From assembly GCA_026014735.1 (NCBI GenBank), contig JAOZHT010000002.1, positions 785,881-849,880 on the forward strand: DNA of 64,000 nt. The letters run 5' to 3'. The notes below the pieces were generated by a model, which worked only from the letters and a program-made list of their open reading frames with translations, did not search any database and had not been told where the DNA came from. This document shows, one piece after another, positions 35,617 through 43,230 of the stretch (positions are counted from its first letter, which is position 1; each line of letters begins with the position of its first letter). The DNA comes from Candidatus Bathyarchaeota archaeon (GTDB lineage Archaea > Thermoproteota > Bathyarchaeia > Bathyarchaeales > Bathycorpusculaceae). The translations under genes were made by a program, and so were the position numbers.

Positions 35617-37035
35617 TCACCTTGGAATAACCGTTAGGAATGGTTCGGGTTCCATCTGTACGGTAGCAAACACGGCTAGCGCGATACTCCAAAACACGTC
35701 GTCGTGGGTGCCGTTTGGGTGCGAGTAGCCTATGGCGCCGTCCTTGCGTAGGTCATAGCGTTCAACGTTTAGCTCGGTGCAGAGGTCGCCTCTATACGGT
35801 CGTTCCCAGTTGAGTAGTGGATAGTAGAATTGTTTGTTCATCATGCGCTGTTTCAATAGGCTTGCCATTTCGCTTTTTCTGGGTACACTAAAGTTGACGC
35901 CCTCAGCGTTCTCTATGCCTGCAGTTTGCATGTCTGCTATTATGCTTGGGCCTTCGCGGGTGAAGTCCACTCTGATTTTTTGGAAGCCGCCCCATCGGTC
36001 CTGTAGCGCTTTAAGGTAGCCGAGAACTTGGGCGTAGAGTGTGGGTTGCTGGAAAATCTTTAGGTGCCGAAGGAAGAGCTTATCGTTTAGACGCTCAACC
36101 ACCGAGAGCACGCAGTAATCTCGGGTTTGTGCCAAGTCGAGTCCAGCAAAGAAGTCGCCTTCAGAGCTAGCTTCAGGGTTGAACTCTTGGAGGTCTTCGC
36201 CGCAATTCTTCACCGTACCTACGCAGGCAACGATTAAGCTTTGAGCCAGCCAAACGTCTTCGTCTTCCGCCCATTCGGCTTCCATTTCTCGACGCCAACG
36301 TTGCGGATCATCCCCGAACTGACGCTTAATCTTCTCAACAATAGCAGGCTTAAGCGGACCATTAGGTTCAAGGGCATCACTCCACCGAACATGCGACCGT
36401 GCAAAATCAGAATAGTCTTTGTGGTTGCACATCTTCCAGAAAAGCGAATCCGTATTCCAAGGCGTTGACGTCGCGATTAACTTGCCGTTGGTTGTTCCAA
36501 GCGTAAACAGGATTGCATCATAGAGCTCTTCGTCGTTAGGAACGAAATTTGCTTCTTCGATCCAGATTACTTTGAAGGTTGGGCCTCTGATTGTATCGGG
36601 GTTGTTTGGGAAGGCTTCAATCATGCTGCCATTTGGCAGAGTGATCCTTGTTTTTTGGATGTGTAAGCCGGGCTGCTGTGGAAGTTTTCGACAGAAACCG
36701 CCCATGCGGCGTATGTTGAGTTTGGTTTGGCGCCAGCTTGGACCAACAATCGCTATGTAGCTGTCGGGATGCTCCCAGGCATACTTGAGAAGCAATGCTG
36801 AAACTGAAAAGCTCTTACCTGTTTGGCGTGCCCAACGTACCGCGGTGAACTGGTTCTTCTCAAACATCTCCGCAAGTTCCATTTGGTAGCGGTAGGGAGT
36901 GAACCCGAAGACTTGTTCAAAGAAGCTCTTAACGTCGCTCCTTAGACTTTCGACCTTGCGTTCACCTAACTCTTCAGCAGCCGCTATGTCAGAACGGAGC
37001 CCTGCCCTTTCCTCAAGGAGTCGGTCTTTATGCAT
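35617..37035 (-). CDS. terL: Terminase large subunit
   Basis: A ~472-residue packaging motor. Walker A-like ARQTGKS (~residue 70) and Walker B VIWIEEANF are followed by the coupling motif ATSTPWNT. The nuclease domain opens with GLDLAQTRDYCVLS and has later Asp residues (IRVDFTREGP, THDDVFW). It packages viral DNA into the prohead through the portal. I place the start at 37035 (ATG inside the last codons of the upstream gene) instead of the longer frame to 37065. Confidence 0.93.
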   Translation of the reverse strand: MHKDRLLEERAGLRSDIAAAEELGERKVESLRSDVKSFFEQVFGFTPYRYQMELAEMFEKNQFTAVRWARQTGKSFSVSALLLKYAWEHPDSYIAIVGPSWRQTKLNIRRMGGFCRKLPQQPGLHIQKTRITLPNGSMIEAFPNNPDTIRGPTFKVIWIEEANFVPNDEELYDAILFTLGTTNGKLIATSTPWNTDSLFWKMCNHKDYSDFARSHVRWSDALEPNGPLKPAIVEKIKRQFGDDPQRWRREMEAEWAEDEDVWLAQSLIVACVGTVKNCGEDLQEFNPEASSEGDFFAGLDLAQTRDYCVLSVVERLNDKLFLRHLKIFQQPTLYAQVLGYLKALQDRWGGFQKIRVDFTREGPSIIADMQTAGIENAEGVNFSVPRKSEMASLLKQRMMNKQFYYPLLNWERPYRGDLCTELNVERYDLRKDGAIGYSHPNGTHDDVFWSIALAVFATVQMEPEPFLTVIPR

Positions 37036-37480
37036 TGCTCTGGGACTTTTTGAGAAGTTCCGCATACTTCCGTCTAGCCTCCATTAATTCCTCTTCCATT
37101 TCCCGATAGTGAACGTACTCCGCAAACCGCTCCTGGTACACCTTAACACCTGCGATTATGCCGCGTAAGCGCAAAACCTCAGCCTTATCCAGCCCCGGCG
37201 TCTTTAGCGCCTCCAGTGCGGCTGCAAGAATCTTGAGTGTCTCCTCGATGCTGGGCAACTCTTGGGGAAGCGTCAGTTCGGTAGAACAACAACAATTGGA
37301 ATTTTTCGGCTGTTGTTGTTCTTTCAGTAAACCGAATTTTAGGAGCTTTTGCCGTATGGCTTCTTCAGTATAGCGACCATCAAAACTGAACACTAAGACT
37401 CTAAGCTCAGTAGTCCCCGACTGGTACCAATCTCGGAGTTTACTCTCATCTTCTGCAGGCCAAGGTTTACCCTTCGTCAT
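37028..37480 (-). CDS. Probable terminase small subunit
   Basis: A 150-residue protein just upstream of terL. The N-terminus (MTKGKPWPAEDESKLRDWYQSGTTELRVLVFSFDGRYTEEAIRQKLLKFGL) reads as a SANT/HTH-like DNA-binding helix set. The C-terminal half (~75-140) is a long amphipathic helix with heptads suitable for oligomers. That is the usual layout of TerS. It overlaps terL by 8 bp and the 80-residue membrane protein by 4 bp. The call rests on layout and fold pattern. Confidence 0.6.
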   Translation of the reverse strand: MTKGKPWPAEDESKLRDWYQSGTTELRVLVFSFDGRYTEEAIRQKLLKFGLLKEQQQPKNSNCCCSTELTLPQELPSIEETLKILAAALEALKTPGLDKAEVLRLRGIIAGVKVYQERFAEYVHYREMEEELMEARRKYAELLKKSQSNA

Positions 37481-37719
37481 GTCTTCTGCCCCACAAACAA
37501 CCCAATGACCGTGCCGCTTAGCCCGGTAATTGAAGCAAAAATCTCAGCGTTCCAAGTATGCAAAATGAGTAGATGCGCTAACTCAAGAGCCGACATAAAC
37601 GCCGTCATGCCTATGGCGAATTTGACGCCCAACACAAGCTTAGCGGGCGGCTCTTCTGCGATGAAGCGACCTCGCTCAAAGCGTCTGCGAGTTAAGGCAC
37701 GTTTAATAGGGTCTGCCAT
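37477..37719 (-). CDS. Small membrane protein in the structural operon
   Basis: An 80-residue protein with a basic N-terminus (KRALTRRRFERGRF) and two hydrophobic helices (~30-52 and 61-77). The position between tail and terminase genes and the helix pair suit a holin-like or host-membrane protein, but no family is recognised. It overlaps its neighbours by 4 and 17 bp. Confidence 0.5.
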   Translation of the reverse strand: MADPIKRALTRRRFERGRFIAEEPPAKLVLGVKFAIGMTAFMSALELAHLLILHTWNAEIFASITGLSGTVIGLFVGQKT

Positions 37720-38128
37720 CGATGCTCAACCTCCGCTGCGCAAGTGCTCTGCGAAAAGTTCTTGGGCGATTCATGGAGCGATGCCCGCCCATCATGAAAC
37801 TGTTAACAAGCCTACTAGCCGAATCGGTTGGAATATGCTCTTTAACCAAAACCGTTACGCCAAGTGCCCAACCGATAGGGATTGCGGTGTAGTCTAAATC
37901 GAACAGGCCATCGGCATAGCGGAAACTGTTCTGTGCAATCACAATATGCTTAATTTTATCGCCGATTAAACCGACAAATATGCCCCAGCTTTTCACTGGG
38001 ACATCAATAGTCATACCTGAGCCGCTGCTTTTACCGACCGATGCATCGCACCAGTCAACGGCGATTAAGTCGCCGGGTTTAATGTTTTCAAAGAGTTTTA
38101 GGATTTGCTTACTCATTTTTGAGGTCAC
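37703..38128 (-). CDS. Structural-operon protein, beta-rich
   Basis: A 141-residue protein. IKPGDLIAVDWCDASVGKSSGSGMTIDVPVKSWGIFVGLIGDKIKHIVIAQNSF has a beta-barrel-like, ligand-facing pattern; the C-terminus is basic (RTFRRALAQRRL). Its start overlaps the tail hub gene by 4 bp (GTG), or ATG at 38116 with ggtga in front. Tail or capsid role unknown. Confidence 0.45.
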   Translation of the reverse strand: MTSKMSKQILKLFENIKPGDLIAVDWCDASVGKSSGSGMTIDVPVKSWGIFVGLIGDKIKHIVIAQNSFRYADGLFDLDYTAIPIGWALGVTVLVKEHIPTDSASRLVNSFMMGGHRSMNRPRTFRRALAQRRLSIDGRPY

Positions 38129-39735
38129 CGTCTTGCCTTGTAATTGCTTAGGGCGTCCGTTCTGGCTCTCAAGGCATAAATCCAGTCCGCCATCAGCTGC
38201 TTCTGATATCCAAGATTCAAAGTAACATCCAGCGTGTTGTTTTCTGCCAACAAGTGATAGTCTACGCTTTTGACAAGAAAGCTAACAGCGGAGATGCTTT
38301 CGTTTGGCAGAGTTACCGCAATCATATCACCGGGCAGAATGGGCGAGGTTCCATAATCGATTAGGGTACTTTTTACGACCAGCGAAGTTTTGGCTTGTTT
38401 TTTGTAGGCCAGTATTGATTTGGCTCTGAGCATGCATTCGTTGTCGCTGTATAGGTCCTCAACGATGTCAACATATTGGCGTTCGCCATAACTGGCAATG
38501 CTTGCGGCATCGGTTTGCACATTGCTATACCGTGCACCGGTGAAGTAGAGTTGGCCATGCCACACTTGACCACTCACGCCGGCAGTAACCAGATAGGCCG
38601 TGACGGTAACAGTGCGGATGTTCTCCCAATCAAAGTCACTCGGAGCCGCCCAATCTATTGCGTGGTCGACGCCGACATCAAGTTGAAATGTTGACCAATC
38701 GTTACTTGCAGCTATGCTGTTAACGGTTGAGAGGTTACGCCCACAGACCCGTGACGAGGAATCATGCAGGATTACCAAGAAGCCATCAGACTTAACAAGG
38801 TCATCTCGCAATAGTGCCAAAAACAGTTTGGGGTACATATTGCCGTTTACGGTTACGGTGAAATAGAAGACGCTCACGGCATTGTAGGCAGCGCCCGTGG
38901 TGTTCTTGATGCTTGAGGCAGCCGAACCATATCTCCGAGTTCCGTCTAAGGAAAGGGAGCCGCCGTATCCTGTCCAGTAACCACTGGCTGGGTTGAGGCT
39001 TTCGACCGTTTCATCAACGTCTATAGGTGTGCTTTTTGTGGCAGCGCCATAAATAGTGACTTTGTTTCTTACAGAGAGGATATCTGATTCCGTTTCTGCC
39101 TCTTCAATCCGTTCAGTTAGGCTGACGGAGCTTGTTTTGGCGCCTCTGTGGAAAAATTCAAAGCGACCATCCGGTGCAACCCTGAAATCATATCCGATAG
39201 CGCCTGCTTTGTCACTGTCCTGTGCGATTTGTTTTAGGATTTCCCAAGCCTGCTTATTCTCATAGTCCAAGCGGGTAAAGGTTGTGTCGGTGTTTTCAAC
39301 CAGCTCAACCGCGCCTCTTACATGAGGCAGACCCGAATGATAATCCAGCAGATGCTTGACGATTTCCTCGCCTTTCATGAGGGCGTAGCCTTCGGTGACG
39401 TATTCGCGGAATAACCGCTCGCCCCAGTCACGACCCGAAACAGTAACATAATGTTCGGTAGCGTTTGATTGGAACTTCATGTTCTCGTTTCGTGTGGTGA
39501 TGAGCTGGGGACAGTTGCCGCCTCGACCCATCATGATATAGCCGTCTTCGCCAAGCGCGATTGGAGAGCCGCTTGGGCTGTATTTGCCGTTCCAGTTTTG
39601 GAGACGATAGGCGAAACTGCTGACTTCCTCGGTTCCGCCTAAGTGCACGGCTAGCTCCTGAATGTCAGCCTGATTAATTGAGCCGCCTGTTACCCCTGAG
39701 TAGAGAGTTATGGAGGGCGCTGCTGGTTCGCTCAT
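38125..39735 (-). CDS. Tail hub/baseplate-like protein with inserted domain
   Basis: A 536-residue protein. The first ~230 residues (GRDWGERLFREYVTEGYALMKGEEIVKHLLDY, EILKQIAQDSDKAGAIGYDFRVAPDGRFEFFHRG) and the last ~110 (ILPGDMIAVTLPNESISAVSFLVKSVDYHLLAENNTLDVTLNLGY) resemble the split hub proteins of siphovirus tails. In between (~245-400) lies a beta-sandwich-like, LamG-type insertion. It probably sits at the tail tip. It is coupled by 4 bp to the tape-measure gene. Confidence 0.65.
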   Translation of the reverse strand: MSEPAAPSITLYSGVTGGSINQADIQELAVHLGGTEEVSSFAYRLQNWNGKYSPSGSPIALGEDGYIMMGRGGNCPQLITTRNENMKFQSNATEHYVTVSGRDWGERLFREYVTEGYALMKGEEIVKHLLDYHSGLPHVRGAVELVENTDTTFTRLDYENKQAWEILKQIAQDSDKAGAIGYDFRVAPDGRFEFFHRGAKTSSVSLTERIEEAETESDILSVRNKVTIYGAATKSTPIDVDETVESLNPASGYWTGYGGSLSLDGTRRYGSAASSIKNTTGAAYNAVSVFYFTVTVNGNMYPKLFLALLRDDLVKSDGFLVILHDSSSRVCGRNLSTVNSIAASNDWSTFQLDVGVDHAIDWAAPSDFDWENIRTVTVTAYLVTAGVSGQVWHGQLYFTGARYSNVQTDAASIASYGERQYVDIVEDLYSDNECMLRAKSILAYKKQAKTSLVVKSTLIDYGTSPILPGDMIAVTLPNESISAVSFLVKSVDYHLLAENNTLDVTLNLGYQKQLMADWIYALRARTDALSNYKARR

Positions 39736-40280
39736 GTGTCCTCGACTCCTTGGCGATAGATTGCCATGTCACCAGACCGCACGATGCCCCGTGTAACAGT
39801 GGTGGTTTGGCTGGCTGTGGAGTTGAAGTTCTGCATGCTTGAAGTTGCCGTGTTCATGCTGTTGGCAAAGCTGTACATTGCAACCGCAGCAGCCGCTATA
39901 ACAGCGATACCCACACCAGTGAGAGCCAAGAAGGTTCCGTAACTGATGTTTAGGGCGTTCTGTGCAGCTGTGGCGACCCAACAAGCGGCAGAATACACTT
40001 TCTGAGCAACAGCCACGCCCACACTGGTAGTCATGAAGGTGCCCATGACTGAGACAACCATCATGGCGCTGTTGAACACCTTAGCTTGCGCGTCATCAAG
40101 TAATCCGAATTGGTTAGCGATGTAGCCAATAGCCATGCCCGAAGCGCCGATGCCAGCGATTGCAGCGCCCAAACTCTTAATCCGAGCGCTCAAGGCTTCA
40201 GCGTCAGTTTTAATTCTGCCAAACTCGTTACTTGCACGATTAACCGCCCGAATAGTTACGGCAATTTCGCGGAAACTCAT
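39732..40280 (-). CDS. Tape-measure-like protein, very short
   Basis: A 182-residue protein in the tape-measure position, after the tail chaperone and completion genes and before the hub. The first part (VTIRAVNRASNEFGRIKTDAEALSARIKSLGAAIAGIG) is a typical tape-measure opening, followed by hydrophobic helices (~90-145). At about 0.15 nm per residue it would measure only ~27 nm. The role is inferred from position. Confidence 0.6.
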   Translation of the reverse strand: MSFREIAVTIRAVNRASNEFGRIKTDAEALSARIKSLGAAIAGIGASGMAIGYIANQFGLLDDAQAKVFNSAMMVVSVMGTFMTTSVGVAVAQKVYSAACWVATAAQNALNISYGTFLALTGVGIAVIAAAAVAMYSFANSMNTATSSMQNFNSTASQTTTVTRGIVRSGDMAIYRQGVEDT

Positions 40281-40591
40281 AGCCCCGCCTCCGCTTTAGC
40301 TTGCTCAATGGCTGAGGTTATGACTGCTTCGAGTTGTGGCAGGTACTGCTGGATTGCTGGGTAAAGATAGGGTTGTGCCTGCATGTATTTGGTGCCTAGC
40401 TCGACAGCTAGGGCGTAGGTGGCGACTGCGCCAATTTCAGCTACCCATTCCTGAATTTTCGCATAGATGGTGCTTCGAAGATAACCTGTCCGGACGGGAA
40501 CAAGGCGCATTGCTTCGGCTTTGACGTCGGCAGCCCAGCTAGCCAAAAAGCTGTGGACCTCACGCTGCATGCCCGAATCTAGCCTTTGCAT
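40277..40591 (-). CDS. HK97 gp10-like tail-completion protein
   Basis: A 104-residue protein. AMRLVPVRTGYLRSTIYAKIQEWVAEIGAVATYALAVELGTKYMQAQPYLYPAI matches the gp10 family, with its VPVRTGxLR and YA..VE.GT..MQAQPYL pattern. The family helps join head and tail. Its usual place is before the tail tube, but here it follows the tail chaperone. It overlaps the tape-measure gene by 4 bp. Confidence 0.75.
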   Translation of the reverse strand: MQRLDSGMQREVHSFLASWAADVKAEAMRLVPVRTGYLRSTIYAKIQEWVAEIGAVATYALAVELGTKYMQAQPYLYPAIQQYLPQLEAVITSAIEQAKAEAGL

Positions 40592-40635
40592 AGCTGCCTT
40601 GAATTCTTCTACGCCTTGTATGTCGCAGGTTACTT

Positions 40636-40833
40636 CTAGTGCCGTTTTGCTTCGCGCTCCGCTTTCCGTTTCTCTTCTTCAGCGATTTCGTCCATTATGT
40701 TCAAGATGTGGCAGAACTCCTGAATTGTTCGGGCTGGCTGCTTGGCAAGTTCGGTTGGTGTCCATCCGAAGGTTTGGCATAGCCTAAACTCGACAAGAGT
40801 GCTGTGCGGCTTTCCTCGTCTAATTGCTCTAGT
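40636..40833 (-). CDS. Tail-chaperone extension, read by -1 frameshift
   Basis: The -1 frame relative to the tail chaperone stays open from the slippery site to a stop at 40636 and encodes about 65 residues ending LCQTFGWTPTELAKQP, then ...QEFCHILNIMDEIAEEEKRKAEREAKRH. The FGWTP block and helical acidic/basic end are typical of the second part of tail-assembly chaperones. It has no convincing start of its own. It would be made as an ~176-residue fusion with the first 111 residues of the upstream gene. Confidence 0.7.
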   Translation of the reverse strand, partial: TRAIRRGKPHSTLVEFRLCQTFGWTPTELAKQPARTIQEFCHILNIMDEIAEEEKRKAEREAKRH

Positions 40834-41165
40834 AAAAAACGCAGGTCCTCCCGCGACATGCCGTTTAGCTTGTTGGCTACTTTAGAGAAGAGTTCCCCAA
40901 GCTCGATGGGGATGCCGTCTTCTTCGCCCAGCAGCTTTTCAATGGTTATGGGGTGGGTTTGGGGTTGTCCATGCATGCTTGCCATGATGGTTTCAGCTTG
41001 TATGGAGATGAAATCGCTACTCTCCACGTCACCGGACAGCTTGTTGTATTTGGTGTGTTTTTGGATGATGCGGTTGCGTTTTGCCCAAGTTATCTCTTTG
41101 AAAACGTACTTGCCCTGGTATTCTTCGCCGAATCGGTTGTCAATTTCTAAGGTTTCTTGCTTCAT
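40701..41165 (-). CDS. Tail assembly chaperone, zero frame
   Basis: A 154-residue protein in the usual chaperone place, after the tail tube. GEEYQGKYVFKEITWAKRNRIIQKHTKYNK is the beta-strand/helix start. LGEEDGIPIELGELFSKVANKLNGMSREDLRFLLEQLDEESR is the helical half. It keeps the tube subunit soluble and helps its assembly on the tape measure. A slippery heptamer at codon ~110 allows a longer -1 product. Start overlaps a 54-residue gene (ATGA). Confidence 0.7.
   Translation of the reverse strand: MKQETLEIDNRFGEEYQGKYVFKEITWAKRNRIIQKHTKYNKLSGDVESSDFISIQAETIMASMHGQPQTHPITIEKLLGEEDGIPIELGELFSKVANKLNGMSREDLRFLLEQLDEESRTALLSSLGYAKPSDGHQPNLPSSQPEQFRSSATS
40833..40839 (-). promoter_or_regulatory. 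Candidate -1 slippery heptamer T_TTT_TTA
   Basis: On the minus strand the zero-frame codons read cgT TTT TTA, the classic U_UUU_UUA heptamer known from retroviral -1 frameshift sites. It lies at codons 109-111 of the tail chaperone. The zero frame remains plausible for ~15 codons after it, so an alternative slip nearer 40800 is possible. Confidence 0.55.
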
Positions 41166-41326
41166 GCTTGTGCCATCTCTAAAACTTTTAGACGTGCCTC
41201 TATCGCCGTCTCCAAATCAGCCAAAAAAGCCTCCTGTAAATCCAAAGGAAGCTGGCTAATCCGTTTGGTAAAACGGTTCATCAGAGCAATCGTCTGCACA
41301 TAAATTCTGATTTCATTTTTTGGCAT
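41162..41326 (-). CDS. 54-residue protein before the tail chaperone
   Basis: MPKNEIRIYVQTIALMNRFTKRISQLPLDLQEAFLADLETAIEARLKVLEMAQA: one short helical protein, too small for most ORF listings, with taggag in front of its ATG at 41326 and a 4-bp overlap (ATGA) with the chaperone gene. It may be a small structural or accessory helper of the chaperone. Confidence 0.6.
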   Translation of the reverse strand: MPKNEIRIYVQTIALMNRFTKRISQLPLDLQEAFLADLETAIEARLKVLEMAQA

Positions 41327-41337
41327 GGTTTTTGCTC

Positions 41338-42201
41338 CTATGAAATTGTTAACGGTCCTCTAGCCGTGAAGGGCACCTTAGCGTAGATCAGGTCCTCGGA
41401 TTTGCCGCTCAAAGAGAAATCTTCCCATTTTGTGTGCTCTACGCTCACTTTGTTGGTTCCGCCTAACCCGAATTCTAAACTGGTTTGCTCGGTGTCGGCT
41501 AAGACGTCGTCGGCTTCCTGTTTGCTTTCAAACTCAAAATTGAGTTCCCCTGTCAGCAGCCGTTTACCCCAAGTTAGGTACTTTGCCAAATGCCCGTTAA
41601 CTGAACGGATGACTGGGACAGGTTTGCAAGAGTTGTCAATCTGCAGTTTCCAAGAAGTGACGCGCTCGCAGGTTACACCGCCGATTTTGACATAGCTTTC
41701 ACTACCAGAGACGGCACCGGCATAATCGGTGTATGAAGCTCCCGTAATTTTTGCGGTGGTGACTTCGACGTCTTGGGCTGGAAATTCGGCTTCGCATTCT
41801 AAGATGCCGTCTATGTCGCATGTTAGAGTGGCTTTGTTGAATCTGGCGCCCTTGTAGATTAGGCTTATGATGTCGGTTGCTGTGGCGAAAATGTCTTTGT
41901 AGTAGAGCACTTGCAAGGATAAGCTGATGTTGAGTTCTTGCTTGACGTACTGGAGAAAGTTGATGGGTGCATCCGATGGGATCGGATACTTAATTTTCAG
42001 AAGCGGCTGTCTTAAGCCCCGCTTTAATGCGACCAGATCGATTGAACCGGTGCCTGAGACTTTGATGTTGTTTGGGTTTATGTCTGCGTCTAGACTGCTG
42101 CAGGAGTGCCCAAGCAGCGCTGGGCTAGCTGGAACTACTCCAAAGGTGCCCTCCGGCACATAGTAGAACTTTTCTTGATCTGAGTGATAGGTGTCAACCA
42201 T
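41338..42201 (-). CDS. Major tail tube protein
   Basis: A ~287-residue protein. VPEGTFGVVPASP is the usual N-terminal loop of tail tubes. A strand-rich core (KYLTWGKRLLTGELNFEFESKQEADDVLAD) and LIYAKVPFTARGPLTIS at the end support this. It forms the tube through which DNA leaves the head. The ATG at 42201 has caggtg in front; a GTG nine bases earlier is also open. Position, just before the chaperone, agrees. Confidence 0.75.
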   Translation of the reverse strand: MVDTYHSDQEKFYYVPEGTFGVVPASPALLGHSCSSLDADINPNNIKVSGTGSIDLVALKRGLRQPLLKIKYPIPSDAPINFLQYVKQELNISLSLQVLYYKDIFATATDIISLIYKGARFNKATLTCDIDGILECEAEFPAQDVEVTTAKITGASYTDYAGAVSGSESYVKIGGVTCERVTSWKLQIDNSCKPVPVIRSVNGHLAKYLTWGKRLLTGELNFEFESKQEADDVLADTEQTSLEFGLGGTNKVSVEHTKWEDFSLSGKSEDLIYAKVPFTARGPLTIS

Positions 42202-42216
42202 GTTTTTCACCTGTAA

Positions 42217-43230
42217 CTATGAAATGGCAACTAACTCGAACAGCCAAGCCACGATTACGATTTCTTCAGTGTAGAGAAACGGCTTAACCTCGGTTACATC
42301 GACGTCTCGGTAACTATGAACATCGCAGAACGTGACGCCTCGCACGTCAACGGTTACTTGCACAAAATCGCAGTACAGTGTGGCAGGCGAGACCCCATTT
42401 GATGGGTTGGTTGTCCTTGCCATAAGGTATAGGAAGCCATCATCGTTGACGTAGCTAGTGAGGTTAGGCGTTAGAGTGATAGCCAGCGTTTCATCTGTGC
42501 CTGAAACGCCAGTTTGTGATTGGCTCCAAGCGCCAGCCAAGTTATCCCAAACTTTTAGAGTAACGCCGTTTCCCACTGGAGCAAGCCCAAAACCTTCAAA
42601 CGCCAAAACTACACGCTTTAAACACTGCTGTCTGGCTTCATTTCGGCTCTCTCCAGCTTTAACACCTATTTTGAAGCGGAAAAGCATAAACGCAAAATCG
42701 CCACTGCCAGTTGCGCTTTTGGAGTGCCTATGGTCGTCGCTTCCCCAAAGGTTCGCATACTCGGGATTAGTCAATTCTGCCCAGACTGTATTAGACGGCA
42801 CAGGTTCGGTTGTGGCTGCCGCATCATAGACCTTGTGAGTTGTAGACGTCGAGTCGATTGGGTAAAAGTTGTAGACTGTTCTGCCGGGTAGGTTGCGGTT
42901 TTCGGGAACAATCACCAGAAGCTGCTCAAGAACTTTGTCACGCAGGACTCTGCCGACATCTGAGCTTGATGGCTTATCAACGGTAGTTACGGTTGCTCGG
43001 AGGGAGTAAATGCGCCTTCTTAGTTTGCCGTCTAAGGTGTGTTTCTGCGCTTGGCAGGGCTCCGAGGTCTTTGAGATGGTGATTTGGGCGTCGTAGTCTT
43101 TGAGCAGTTCCCGGTCATAGTTAGCTTGAGAGCAAAGGATACGGGCTAAGCCGCCGTCATCCTTGACAACTCTTATTCGAGATTCGATGAGACGCAGAAC
43201 TGTTATGACGGGGTTTTCTACTTCGCTCAA
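42217..43230 (-). CDS. Tail terminator/neck protein with inserted beta domain
   Basis: A 337-residue protein. The first ~115 residues (PVITVLRLIESRIRVV, RRRIYSLRATVTTVDKPSSSDVGRVLRDKVLEQL) and the last ~45 (VTFCDVHSYRDVDVTEVKPFLYTEEIVIVAWLFELV) together resemble a tail terminator split in two. Residues ~120-290 form an inserted beta-sandwich (FGLAPVGNGVTLKVWDNLAGAWSQ, LTPNLTSYVNDDGFLYLMART). Overlap with the head-closure gene is 4 bp. The family call is by position and pattern. Confidence 0.5.
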   Translation of the reverse strand: MSEVENPVITVLRLIESRIRVVKDDGGLARILCSQANYDRELLKDYDAQITISKTSEPCQAQKHTLDGKLRRRIYSLRATVTTVDKPSSSDVGRVLRDKVLEQLLVIVPENRNLPGRTVYNFYPIDSTSTTHKVYDAAATTEPVPSNTVWAELTNPEYANLWGSDDHRHSKSATGSGDFAFMLFRFKIGVKAGESRNEARQQCLKRVVLAFEGFGLAPVGNGVTLKVWDNLAGAWSQSQTGVSGTDETLAITLTPNLTSYVNDDGFLYLMARTTNPSNGVSPATLYCDFVQVTVDVRGVTFCDVHSYRDVDVTEVKPFLYTEEIVIVAWLFELVAIS

